Source: Tannerella serpentiformis
GTDB taxonomy: Bacteria; Bacteroidota; Bacteroidia; Bacteroidales; Tannerellaceae
Direction: 5' to 3'
Assembly: GCF_003033925.1 (NCBI RefSeq)
Contig: NZ_CP028365.1
Span: forward strand, 558,001 to 622,000
Length of the DNA stretch: 64,000 bases
The translations under genes and the position numbers were made by a program. Shown here one piece after another: positions 43,441-52,022 of this stretch; position 1 is the stretch's first letter, and every line of letters starts with the position of its first letter. The notes below the pieces were generated by a model, which ran no database searches, was not told where the DNA came from, and worked only from the letters and a program-made list of their open reading frames with translations.

Positions 43441-44058
43441 ATGGATAACCTATTAAGCACATTCATCCGGTCGATCTTCGTCGACAACATGATCTTCGCC
43501 TACTACTTAGGCATGTGTTCCTACCTCGCCGTGTCGAAGAACGTCAAGACCGCCCTCGGCCTCGGTCTGGCCGTCACCTTCGTCCAAGTCTGCACGCTAC
43601 CGATCAACTACCTGCTCGAGAATTACGTCCTCAAAGAGGGCGCACTGGCCTGGCTCGGTGCGGGCTTCCAGGACGTCAACCTGAGCTTCCTGGCCTTCAT
43701 CCTCTTCATCGCCGTGATCGCCTCGTTCGTGCAACTGGTCGAGATGGTAATCGAAAAGTTCGCCCCCGCGCTCTATTCATCGCTCGGCATCTTCCTGCCG
43801 CTCATCGCCGTGAACTGCGCCATCATGGGCGGCTCGCTCTTCATGCAGCAGAAAGCCTTCGACAACGTCGGCATCGCCACCGTCTACGGCCTCGGGTCGG
43901 GCATTGGCTGGATGCTGGCCATCGTCGGCATGGCCGCTATTCGCGAGAAGCTGGCCTATTCCGATGTCCCCAAACCGCTGCGTGGACTGGGCATCGCCTT
44001 CATCCTGACCGGCCTCATGGGTATGGCCTTCATGTGCTTCTCAGGGTTCAAAATTTGA
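43441..44058 (+). CDS. nqrE: Na+-translocating NADH:quinone reductase subunit E
   Basis: 205 residues, six membrane helices, inverted topology relative to NqrD. AYYLGMCSYLAVSKNVKTA and PLIAVNCAIMGGSLFMQQ carry the conserved Cys residues of the iron site. Confidence 0.95.
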   Translation: MDNLLSTFIRSIFVDNMIFAYYLGMCSYLAVSKNVKTALGLGLAVTFVQVCTLPINYLLENYVLKEGALAWLGAGFQDVNLSFLAFILFIAVIASFVQLVEMVIEKFAPALYSSLGIFLPLIAVNCAIMGGSLFMQQKAFDNVGIATVYGLGSGIGWMLAIVGMAAIREKLAYSDVPKPLRGLGIAFILTGLMGMAFMCFSGFKI

Positions 44059-44090
44059 GTGGTTTATAAACGTATAAGCAAGAATACAAG

Positions 44091-45377
44091 ATGGTTTTAT
44101 TGGAAATCTCAGGACTGACGATCGGAGCCAGCGTAGCGGTGTTTCTCATCATCGTGCTGCTGCTGGTCGTACTGCTGCTGGTTGCAAAAGCCAAGCTCAT
44201 GCCGTCGGGCAACGTCAAGCTGACCGTCAACGGCGAAAAAGAAATCGAAACGCCCATCGGCGGCACCCTGCTCGGAGCCCTTCAGAGCGGCAACATCTTC
44301 CTCTCCTCCGCCTGCGGTGGCGGCGGTAAATGCGGCCAGTGCCGCGCGCAAGTCATCGAGGGAGGCGGCGACATTTTGCCCACCGAAAAGGTCTTCTTCA
44401 GCCGCAAACAGATGAAAGACCACTGGCGACTGGCCTGCCAAACGAAGGTCAGGAACGACATGACGGTGCAAGTGCCCGACGAAGTCTTCGGCGTCAAGGA
44501 GTACGAGTGCACCGTGGTCTCGAACAAGAACGTGGCCACCTTCATCAAGGAGTTCATCGTGGCCCTGCCCCCGGGCGAGCACATGGACTTCATCCCCGGC
44601 TCCTACGCCCAGATCAACATCCCCAAATTCTCGATGGATTACAACGTCGACATCGACAAAGACTCCATCGGCGCCGAGTACCTGCCCGCGTGGGAAAAGT
44701 TCGGCCTCTTCACCCTCAAATGTCGCAACGACGAGGAGACGATCCGCGCCTATTCCATGGCCAACTATCCGGCCGAGGGCGACCGCTTCATGCTGACCGT
44801 CCGCATCGCCACCCCGCCCTTCAAGCCGAAGCCCCAGGTGGGATTCATGGACGTCATGCCCGGCATCGCATCCTCTTACATCTTCACCCTCAAGCCTGGC
44901 GACAAGGTGAAAATGAGCGGCCCCTATGGCGACTTCCACCCGATCTTCAACTCCAAGAACGAGATGATCTGGATCGGCGGTGGCGCCGGTATGGCCCCCC
45001 TGCGCGCACAGATTATGCACATGACCAAGACGCTCCACACGCGCGATCGGAAGATGTCCTACTTCTACGGCGCCCGCGCCCTGAACGAAGTCTTCTACCT
45101 CGACGACTTCCTGGCCATAGAGAAGGAATACCCCAACTTCTCCTTCCACCTCGCCCTCGACCGACCCGATCCGGCCGCCGATGCTGCAGGCGTGAAGTAC
45201 ACCGCTGGATTCGTTCACAACGTCCTGCACGACACCTACCTCAAGGATCACGACGCACCCGAAGACATCGAGTACTACATGTGCGGCCCCGGCCCCATGT
45301 CGAAAGCCGTAGAGGGCATGCTCGACAGCCTCGGCGTACCGCCCGAGAACCTCATGTTTGACAACTTCGGAGGCTGA
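44091..45377 (+). CDS. nqrF: Na+-translocating NADH:quinone reductase subunit F
   Basis: 428 residues. Membrane anchor (about 12-32), [2Fe-2S] ferredoxin domain with Cys75, Cys81, Cys84 and Cys116, then an FAD/NADH reductase domain (RAYSMANYP for FAD, MIWIGGGAGMAPLRAQ for NADH). It is the electron entry point of the pump and the last gene of the operon, followed by two terminators. Confidence 0.96.
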   Translation: MVLLEISGLTIGASVAVFLIIVLLLVVLLLVAKAKLMPSGNVKLTVNGEKEIETPIGGTLLGALQSGNIFLSSACGGGGKCGQCRAQVIEGGGDILPTEKVFFSRKQMKDHWRLACQTKVRNDMTVQVPDEVFGVKEYECTVVSNKNVATFIKEFIVALPPGEHMDFIPGSYAQINIPKFSMDYNVDIDKDSIGAEYLPAWEKFGLFTLKCRNDEETIRAYSMANYPAEGDRFMLTVRIATPPFKPKPQVGFMDVMPGIASSYIFTLKPGDKVKMSGPYGDFHPIFNSKNEMIWIGGGAGMAPLRAQIMHMTKTLHTRDRKMSYFYGARALNEVFYLDDFLAIEKEYPNFSFHLALDRPDPAADAAGVKYTAGFVHNVLHDTYLKDHDAPEDIEYYMCGPGPMSKAVEGMLDSLGVPPENLMFDNFGG

Positions 45378-45406
45378 AACATCAGCCTGCTGTTTTTTTC
45401 TTCTGG

Positions 45407-45475
45407 ATATGCGGGGGACCCGTCGGGTCTTCCGCATATTTTTTGCCTCGTCGCCCCCCTTGCCGGGGCTTTTTT
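45407..45475 (+). terminator. Tandem terminators after nqrF
   Basis: First hairpin: ATATGCGG/CCGCATAT (45407-45439) with inner GACCCG/GGGTC pairing and a T run. Second: GCCCC/GGGGC (45453-45469) with a T run to 45475. Confidence 0.9.
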
Positions 45476-45565
45476 GTGTCACAATCTGCCGTCGTACGCC
45501 CCACCAGCACTTCTACACCCGTCGCCTCTACAGATCCTACCATGATATATCTTATCGGCACAAAA

Positions 45566-45992
45566 CATCACTTTCATAGCCTATAAAAGTTCTTATTCAT
45601 ACAAAACACAACTTTCATAGCCTATGAATCTCTCTCTGCATCTAAAAACCTACTGAAATAGCCTATAGGAATCATTCCCACTATCTATTCCTATCCTCAT
45701 AGTCTATAAGCATTCCTATCCACATAAAAATCTACTTTCATTGCCTATAAAAGTTCTTATTCATATAGATAACAACTTTCATAGCTTATGAAGCTCTCTA
45801 TTCATCCAAACTCCTATCCATATAGCCAATAAAAACAACTATCATTATCAAAGCAACTTATCATAGCCTATAATGCTTTCTATCTATAGAGAGAACTATT
45901 TCCGTAGGCTATAAAAGTTATATTTCATACGCGGAATAACTTTCATAGCTTATAAATCTTGTACTCCCTATCTACACAAACCATTTTTATAG
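45566..45992 (+). repeat. Tandem array E: AT-rich 41-bp units, about eleven copies
   Basis: The TAG of the core word CATAGCCTAT recurs with its G at 45579, 45620, 45661, 45702, 45743, 45784, 45825, 45866, 45907 and 45948: ten units at exactly 41 bp although the units are only about 60-80 percent alike. An eleventh is shifted by 3 bp (45992). The best unit has a perfect 7+1+7 dyad, TTCATAG-C-CTATGAA. The composition is far more AT-rich than the neighbours. It lies between the nqr terminators and the rmlA promoter. Confidence 0.93.
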
Positions 45993-46074
45993 ACTACGGC
46001 GCCTCCTCTTGCATCGAAGCCCTGATGAGGCCGTCAACAGCAGGTCGGACGCCAGTCACCTGACAAGATTGGCA

Positions 46075-46082
46075 TACTTTTG
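46075..46082 (+). promoter_or_regulatory. candidate -7 box (TACTTTTG) for rmlA
   Basis: A TAnnTTTG match about 90 bp before the rmlA start; it has the same TACTTTTG-CG context as the promoter at 33695. Confidence 0.6.
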
Positions 46083-46173
46083 CGCCATATCCGCCGCTCC
46101 AACCCCCGAAAGCGGAACAAGCACGACGGATAAACAAACCCATCATAACAACCCCGTAAATACAACACTACAG

Positions 46174-47055
46174 ATGAAAGGAATCGTACTGGCCGGAGGC
46201 TCCGGCACACGCCTCTACCCCATCACCAAGGGCATCTCCAAACAGATGATCCCCGTCTACGACAAACCCATGATTTATTACCCCATCTCGGTGCTCATGC
46301 TGTCCGGCATCCGCGAGATACTCGTCATCTCCACCCCCCAAGACCTACCCGCCTTCCGCCGTCTCCTGGGCGACGGATCGGATTGGGGCGTTCGCTTCGA
46401 ATACGCCGAACAGCCTTCGCCCGACGGACTGGCACAAGCCTTCCTCATCGGAGCCGATTTCATTGGCAATGACGACGTCTGCCTCGTCCTGGGCGACAAT
46501 ATCTTCTACGGCCAGAGCTTCACCCGAATGTTAAAAAGCGCCGTTTTCAACGCAACTGACAAACAAAATGCAACCGTATTCGGTTATTACGTCAACGACC
46601 CCGAGCGGTACGGCGTAGCGACGTTCGACACTCAGGGCAACGTACTCACGATTGAAGAAAAACCCGAGCATCCCAAGTCGAACTACGCCGTGGTTGGCCT
46701 CTACTTCTATCCCAACGAAGTAGTCGAAGTGGCACGCCACGTCAAGCCATCGGCCCGCGGAGAGCTGGAGATCACGTCCGTCAATCAAGCCTTCTTGGAC
46801 AAGCATCGCCTGAAAGTCGAACTCCTCGGACGCGGCTTTGCTTGGCTTGACACCGGCACACACGCCTCACTGGCCGAAGCCTCCACCTTCGTCGAAGTCA
46901 TCGAGAAGCGTCAAGGCCTCAAAATTGCCTGTGTTGAAGAGATCGCCTATCGGCAAGGCTGGATCGACGCCGCCCAACTGGAGCGTAACGCCACTCCAAT
47001 GGCCAAGAACCCCTACGGACAGTACCTATTGAATCTGCTGAAAGGGGAAAAGTAA
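46174..47055 (+). CDS. rmlA: Glucose-1-phosphate thymidylyltransferase
   Basis: 293 residues from ATG 46174; the frame runs upstream through the promoter, so the longer call is rejected. Makes dTDP-glucose, the first step to dTDP-rhamnose. The nucleotidyltransferase signature [11 protein letters not shown] (8-18), the Lys of SKQM and the LGDNIFYG block are all present. The other rml genes are not in the window. Confidence 0.96.
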   Translation: MKGIVLAGGSGTRLYPITKGISKQMIPVYDKPMIYYPISVLMLSGIREILVISTPQDLPAFRRLLGDGSDWGVRFEYAEQPSPDGLAQAFLIGADFIGNDDVCLVLGDNIFYGQSFTRMLKSAVFNATDKQNATVFGYYVNDPERYGVATFDTQGNVLTIEEKPEHPKSNYAVVGLYFYPNEVVEVARHVKPSARGELEITSVNQAFLDKHRLKVELLGRGFAWLDTGTHASLAEASTFVEVIEKRQGLKIACVEEIAYRQGWIDAAQLERNATPMAKNPYGQYLLNLLKGEK

Positions 47056-47126
47056 CGGCAGTTGGTGTGAAATCGAACGTGAAGTGTATATAGATGGGGC
47101 CTCCAGAGCAAAGCAAGCGCTTCCCT

Positions 47127-47156
47127 TGCTAGGGAAGAAAAAACATTTACCTTTGC
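47127..47156 (+). promoter_or_regulatory. Promoter of the OmpA-family gene
   Basis: TTG (47127-47129) and TACCTTTG (47149-47156) are 19 bp apart, the Bacteroidetes consensus spacing. Expected transcript start about 47163, leaving a leader of about 85 nt. Confidence 0.8.
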
Positions 47157-47247
47157 CGCAAATAATTGAGAGATAACGAATGAGTTAAGTAAGAGATCAC
47201 AAAACAGAAAGGAAAAGAAGATTGTTTAATAAGAAATTGAATAGATT

Positions 47248-48429
47248 ATGAAGACTAAGGCATTACTTTTAGCCGTTTTATTCGGTTCTGCATTGGCGGT
47301 TTCAGCGCAAAACGCGCAGAGATATGAACCGCAAGTTGGCTTCAGCACGGAGAGAGGTTCTAAGACGAACTTCAAGAAAAACAAAGCGACGGACAACGTA
47401 TTTATTTCGCTGGCCGGAGGTGCGAACGTCCTGTTTGGCGACTTGAATGGCAATGCTGAGTTGATGGACCGCATTGCACCGTCAGGTGCTATTTCTGTCG
47501 GAAAGTGGTACAACCCGTACTTGGCTTTCCGCTTGCAGGTAAACGGTGGTAAGATGAGAAACTACAGCTACGTAACGGACTACAAGAGCGATAACGCTCA
47601 GGAGTTCTGGTGGATCAATCCTCACCTAGACTTGATGTGGGATGTAACCAACTTCTTTGCTCCGTACAAAGAGTCTAAGGTGTTCCGTTTCATTCCGTTC
47701 GTGGGTCTTGGTTACGCACTGCGTCCGGGCTATACGGATGATAAGACGCACACCAGTTTCCCGAGAGCTGAATCGGCATCGCTCAACGGTGGTGCTCAGT
47801 TTATGTTCCGCCTTTCTAAGCGTGTAGACCTGTTCTTGGAAGGACAGTACACACTGCTGGGTGAGCACTGGAACTGGGATTCGCATCCACGGCCCCGTTA
47901 CGATCGCGCTGTACAGGCTATGCTTGGTTTGAACTTCAACTTGGGTCGCAAGGAGTTCGAGGTGATCGAGCCGATGGACTACAACCTGTTGAACGACCTG
48001 AACGATCAGATCAACAGACTGCGTGAAGAGAATGCTGAGCTGGCTAAGCGTCCGGAGTTCTGCCCCGAATGCCCGAAGTGCCCCGAAGCCTCTGAGCAGA
48101 AGGAGAATCTCGAGAATGTCGTTTACTTCCGTCTGAATAGCGCGAAGATCGACAAGCATCAAGAGATCAGCATCTTCAACACGGCTGAGTACGCTAAGAA
48201 GTACAACTTGCCGATCAAGTTGGTAGGTTATGCTGACAAGAAGACGGGTAACCCGGACTACAACAAGGGTATCTCTGAAAGACGTGCAAGAGCCGTCGCT
48301 AAGCGCCTTATCGACAAGTATGGCGTTTCGTCTGACAACATCTCCATCGAATGGATGGGCGACACGGTTCAGCCGTACGCTGAGAATGCTTGGAACCGCG
48401 TGGTTATCATGAATACCGATAACAAATAA
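47248..48429 (+). CDS. OmpA-family outer-membrane porin-like protein
   Basis: 393 residues. Signal peptide (LLLAVLFGSALAVSAQ), an eight-strand-type barrel (about 45-235), a Cys-containing hinge (FCPECPKCPE, about 271-280) and a C-terminal OmpA domain (about 290-390, NSAKIDK...GYADKKTGNPDYNKGISERRARAV) that binds peptidoglycan. It resembles the paired Pgm6/Pgm7 proteins of Porphyromonas gingivalis. Codon use is less GC-rich at third positions than its neighbours, which fits high expression. It has a strong promoter and its own terminator. Confidence 0.92.
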   Translation: MKTKALLLAVLFGSALAVSAQNAQRYEPQVGFSTERGSKTNFKKNKATDNVFISLAGGANVLFGDLNGNAELMDRIAPSGAISVGKWYNPYLAFRLQVNGGKMRNYSYVTDYKSDNAQEFWWINPHLDLMWDVTNFFAPYKESKVFRFIPFVGLGYALRPGYTDDKTHTSFPRAESASLNGGAQFMFRLSKRVDLFLEGQYTLLGEHWNWDSHPRPRYDRAVQAMLGLNFNLGRKEFEVIEPMDYNLLNDLNDQINRLREENAELAKRPEFCPECPKCPEASEQKENLENVVYFRLNSAKIDKHQEISIFNTAEYAKKYNLPIKLVGYADKKTGNPDYNKGISERRARAVAKRLIDKYGVSSDNISIEWMGDTVQPYAENAWNRVVIMNTDNK

Positions 48430-48454
48430 GCGATTCCCCTAACATTTAGAAAAA

Positions 48455-48487
48455 GCCGACGGAAGTTTCTTTCCGCCGGCTTTTTTT
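48455..48487 (+). terminator. Terminator of the OmpA-family gene
   Basis: GCCGACGGAA and TTCCGCCGGC (one mismatch) around a 6-nt loop, then seven T. Confidence 0.92.
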
Positions 48488-48700
48488 GTGTCTATCCTTT
48501 GATCTCGCCTTTGTATTTGTAGTTTTGGCCGCCCGACAAAAAACGTGTCGTGAAGCCGCATTGGAACACACTTCTGCTCGAACTACATACACTTCCCCGA
48601 GTGTGCCTCTGCGAACTCCTTACGACTGTTGAAGTGGGCCTCCCTCAACAGAAAGAATATCAGAGATCATAAAATAGAAGTATCAATCAACCGTAAAAAC

Positions 48701-51256
48701 ATGATGAAAAAGAACTTGATGATGCGAAAGATGCAAGTGGCGCTCCTGCTTGCGTCATATGTGACAGTCGGCTTCGCACAGGGCGAGACCTTGAAGAAGA
48801 TCGTCGCCACTACACCGCTGGAAGTTCGGGCACCGCTAATGGTGGACCCGGCAAAAGATGCAAAGGATCCGTTCGGAGCAGACAAGCTCCTAAAACTCGG
48901 ACTGACGATCCCCGAACAGACGGGATTCACTCAAAAGTATGACGCCGATGCTGACGGATTTTTCCAGGTTGGAAAGGTGGCACAAGGTGCGTCTGTGCAA
49001 CTGTTCGCCTTTTATGTGAGGGGGGACCGATACGGGAACGTGAAAGTGACCGTAACAACGCCCGACTTGGCCGAGCTGTTCGTGAATGGTAAATCGGTAG
49101 CGACCAAAACGACCTCGGAGGACGGACGAAAGGAGGCCAAAGAGCTGTCGACGACGTTAACGCCCTATCCGGAGACGGATCGCGTGGTAGTCAAACTGCT
49201 GCGACCGGCCGGTGCGAAGGCGGAACCGGTGATCAAGGTCGCCCTTGAACCAGACTCGACGGAAAAGGACATGAAGCTCTCCACCTGGGAGAGTGGCAAG
49301 CGACCCATCGAACTGAACGACGCCATCAAAGGCAAACGCGTCTATGACACCAAAGTATCGCCCAAGGGGAACTACGTCTTGATGACCTACACCTACAACC
49401 ACGGCGAGACTTCCACTTACCCCAAAGAACTCTACTCTATCAAGACCGGCCGACGCGTCACCATCGCGCCCAACAACGACAAGCACGCCCTGGGATGGAT
49501 GCCACGGAGCGAGCGCCTGTTCTACCTCTCCAAGGATGACGGCAACGTGGCCAACCTCATCACCATCGATCCGGAGACACTCGAGGAGAAAGTCATGGCT
49601 CGCAACGTGCCTTACGAATGGGTCACCTTCTCGCCCGACGAGAAAGCGCTCTTCTACAGTAAGGGCGATGAGCCGAAGAAGACCGAAGACGTCTACCGCA
49701 TGCAGACCGTCACCGACCGTTCCGGAGGCGCCGTGCCCCTGACCTTCATCTACCGCTACGACCTCGGCACAGGCCTGACCACGCAGCTCACCTTTGGCGA
49801 TCGCACCGCCACACTCAACGACATCGCCCATGACGGACAGTCGATCCTCTTCACCATCACCGACGAGACCATCACCGAGCAGCCCTTCACCGTCAACAGC
49901 CACTATCGCCTCGACCTCCGCACCATGCGCGTCGACACGCTCTGCGCACGCGAAGCGCACACCACCGAGGCGCTCTTCTCACCCGACGGACGCAAGGTGC
50001 TCTTCCTCGGCGATCCCGAGGCTTTCGGACGCATCGGCTTGAACGTCGGCCAAGGGCAGACGCCAAACAGTTTCGACGTCCAGGCTTACCTCATGGACGT
50101 GGCCACAAAGAAGGTGGAGCCGCTCACGCGAGACTTTAATCCGAGCATCTCCAAGGCCAAATGGAGCGGCGACGGACGCACGATCTACTTTGAAGTAGCT
50201 GACGAAGACCATGTCTACGTCTACGCCTACGACGTGGCCGCGAAGAAGTTCAACCGATTGCCCTCGGAGGAGGACGTGGTCAACGCCTTCGATGTCGCCA
50301 ACCAAGCGCCCGTCATGGCCTACAGCGGTGAGGGACTCATGAACTCCACCCGCGCCTACGTCTACGATCTGAACACGAAAAAGACGACTCGCATCGCCGA
50401 TCCCTACGCTGAGCACCTGGCCCAGCTGAAGCTGCAACCCGTCAAGGACTGGAACTTCACCAACTCCGACGGACAGGAAATCAAGGGCTTCTACTACCTG
50501 CCGCCCGACTTTGACCCGAACAAGAAGTACCCCATGATCGTCTTCTACTACGGCGGCACGCTGCCCAACGCCCGCTACTTCGGCGGCCGTTACCCGATGC
50601 ACGTCTACGCCTCGCTCGGCTACGTCGTCTATGAGCTCCAGCCCAGCGGCGCCATCGGTTTCGGGCAGAAGTTCTCCGCCCTGCACGTCAACGCATGGGG
50701 CAAACGCTCCTCGGACGACATCATCGAGGGCACCCGCAAGTTCATCGCCGACCACCCCTTTGTCGACGGCAAGAAAGTAGGCTGCATCGGCGCCTCCTAC
50801 GGTGGCTTCATGACCATGCACCTGCAAACGCGCACCGACCTCTTCGCTGCCGCTGTGGCCCACGCCGGCATCAGCTCCATCGCCGGATACTGGGGTGAGG
50901 GCCACTGGGGTTACTCCTACAGCACCGCCGCCAGCGCCGGCAGCTACCCCTGGAACAACAAGGCCCTCTACGTCGACCAGAGCCCCCTCTTCAACGCCGA
51001 CAAGATCAACACCCCGATCCTGCTCATCAACGGCACCTCGGACACGAACGTCCCCCCCGGACAGAGCGTCCAGATGTACGTCGCCCTCAAGATCCTCGGC
51101 AAGCCCGTCGAGCTCGTTCAGGTCAAGGGCGAAGACCACTTCATCATGGATTACAACAAGCGTGTGAAGTGGACGCGCTCGATTCTGGCCTTTTTTGATC
51201 GCTGGCTGAAGGGCCAGCCGGCTTGGTGGAACAGCATGTATGACCCGAAGCCTTGA
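48701..51256 (+). CDS. S9 family prolyl oligopeptidase/dipeptidyl-peptidase
   Basis: 851 residues from ATG 48701 (ATG 48704 is equally possible); signal peptide hydrophobic core VALLLASYVTVGFA. A middle beta-propeller region carries WD-like blades (YVLMTYTYNHG, WVTFSPDEKALFYS, EALFSPDGRKVLF). The C-terminal alpha/beta-hydrolase has Ser699 in GASYGGF, Asp781 in GTSDTNV and His813 in GEDHFI. Exported peptidases of this kind feed peptide-fermenting oral Bacteroidetes. Exact specificity (DPP-type or acylaminoacyl) is not decided by sequence. Confidence 0.92.
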   Translation: MMKKNLMMRKMQVALLLASYVTVGFAQGETLKKIVATTPLEVRAPLMVDPAKDAKDPFGADKLLKLGLTIPEQTGFTQKYDADADGFFQVGKVAQGASVQLFAFYVRGDRYGNVKVTVTTPDLAELFVNGKSVATKTTSEDGRKEAKELSTTLTPYPETDRVVVKLLRPAGAKAEPVIKVALEPDSTEKDMKLSTWESGKRPIELNDAIKGKRVYDTKVSPKGNYVLMTYTYNHGETSTYPKELYSIKTGRRVTIAPNNDKHALGWMPRSERLFYLSKDDGNVANLITIDPETLEEKVMARNVPYEWVTFSPDEKALFYSKGDEPKKTEDVYRMQTVTDRSGGAVPLTFIYRYDLGTGLTTQLTFGDRTATLNDIAHDGQSILFTITDETITEQPFTVNSHYRLDLRTMRVDTLCAREAHTTEALFSPDGRKVLFLGDPEAFGRIGLNVGQGQTPNSFDVQAYLMDVATKKVEPLTRDFNPSISKAKWSGDGRTIYFEVADEDHVYVYAYDVAAKKFNRLPSEEDVVNAFDVANQAPVMAYSGEGLMNSTRAYVYDLNTKKTTRIADPYAEHLAQLKLQPVKDWNFTNSDGQEIKGFYYLPPDFDPNKKYPMIVFYYGGTLPNARYFGGRYPMHVYASLGYVVYELQPSGAIGFGQKFSALHVNAWGKRSSDDIIEGTRKFIADHPFVDGKKVGCIGASYGGFMTMHLQTRTDLFAAAVAHAGISSIAGYWGEGHWGYSYSTAASAGSYPWNNKALYVDQSPLFNADKINTPILLINGTSDTNVPPGQSVQMYVALKILGKPVELVQVKGEDHFIMDYNKRVKWTRSILAFFDRWLKGQPAWWNSMYDPKP

Positions 51257-51392
51257 CCACCTCCGCGGCCTCGCAACCCGAGCAGCAGCTGCATCCCGCG
51301 CTGCCACGCCCCGTAAAGAATCGGTATAACCTCCAGCCTACGACGCCAAACGCCGCTAGGCCAATCAGAATGACAATGATTTCCTGCCACAT
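51144..51392 (-). CDS. FeoB-associated-type Cys-rich small membrane protein
   Basis: 82 residues from the ATG at 51390-51392. One membrane helix (about 4-22, EIIVILIGLAAFGVVGWRLY) is followed by RFFTGRGSAGCSCCSGC and two further Cys pairs (HTCC, HACC). The first half closely matches the small proteins often annotated FeoB-associated Cys-rich membrane protein; no feoB is visible here. Its last 113 bp overlap the 3' end of the S9 peptidase gene on the other strand. The Cys-rich end makes chance coding unlikely, but the exact 3' extent is unusual. Confidence 0.65.
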   Translation of the reverse strand: MWQEIIVILIGLAAFGVVGWRLYRFFTGRGSAGCSCCSGCEAAEVVKASGHTCCSTKPAGPSASDQKRPESSASTSHACCNP

Positions 51393-51446
51393 ATCTATAA
51401 GTGTATAAGGGATTAACGGAGGCAAAACGCCCCCGCCGTATTGTCA

Positions 51447-51454
51447 CAAAAATA
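51447..51454 (-). promoter_or_regulatory. candidate -7 box (TATTTTTG) for the Cys-rich protein gene
   Basis: On the minus strand TATTTTTG lies 55 bp upstream of the ATG at 51392. It also forms the T-rich side of the adjoining hairpin. Confidence 0.5.
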
Positions 51455-51499
51455 GAGCCAGCCCTGTCGGATCACCTCCGGCGGGGCTGGCTCCGTTTT
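51455..51499 (+). terminator. Terminator after the S9 peptidase gene
   Basis: GAGCCAGCCC (51455-51464) and GGGCTGGCTC (51484-51493) pair perfectly and are followed by CGTTTTT. Confidence 0.85.
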
Positions 51500-51572
51500 T
51501 GGGGGTCGTCTCCCCGGTGCCTCCGCCTGATCTATCCATCAAACACACTCTTAAGTCTTCCCTTCTAGCCTG

Positions 51573-51740
51573 TGCGTGATCAAATTTTGTTCATGCACCA
51601 ACTCCTCCTTGCTCATTAGTCATCAAATTTCGTTCACGCACCAGCTCCCTCTTACTCATCTGTCATCAAAATTTGATCATGCGCCAGCTTATCCTCACTC
51701 ATACGTGATCAAATTTCGTTCACGCGTGATCAACTATTCC
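51573..51740. repeat. Tandem array F: four 43-bp units with dyads
   Basis: CAAATTT/CAAAATTT recurs at 51581, 51624, 51667 and 51710, exactly 43 bp apart, with a partial copy 21 bp later. Units contain symmetric blocks such as GCGTGATCAAA-TTTCG-TTCACGC and ATCAAA-A-TTTGAT. The design is as in the 41-bp arrays but with a different period. It lies between the peptidase terminator and the integrase. Confidence 0.85.
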
Positions 51741-51858
51741 CCTTAAAAGCAGAAGAGCTGATGTCGAAGCAAGTGGACTGATTGTTAGGTGGAAAGAAGG
51801 AGATATGCTTTGGGTTGCGTCGAGCGTAAAAGGCAGAAAAGTGCGGATCCGAGCAGAA

Positions 51859-51925
51859 GTTCAGTTACCAAACCGTTACCCGGTCCCTCTACAGGTAACT
51901 ATGGTACAAAAGCAGGTAACTGAAC
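51859..51925. repeat. Inverted repeat upstream of the integrase gene
   Basis: GTTCAGTTACC (51859-51869) is perfectly complemented by GGTAACTGAAC (51915-51925). Further GGTAAC words lie between and after them (near 51895 and 51976). This may be an integrase or excisionase binding region or the element end; inference from position. Confidence 0.5.
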
Positions 51926-52022
51926 CTTTCTCGCACACGATTCTTTTACATTGATATACAGCAATCTGCACAGGTAACGGGCGCTTTGAGCCGGGTAATT
52001 TTTCCCACAGTTTTCAAAGCGT

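Noticed and set aside
39476-45377. Rnf complex
   Set aside because: Gene order A-F with NqrA, NqrB SGAT and an NqrF with 2Fe-2S plus FAD/NADH domains is Nqr, not Rnf.
46009-46173. Longer RmlA N-terminus
   Set aside because: The extension covers the -7 box at 46075 and the family starts at MKGIVLAGG.
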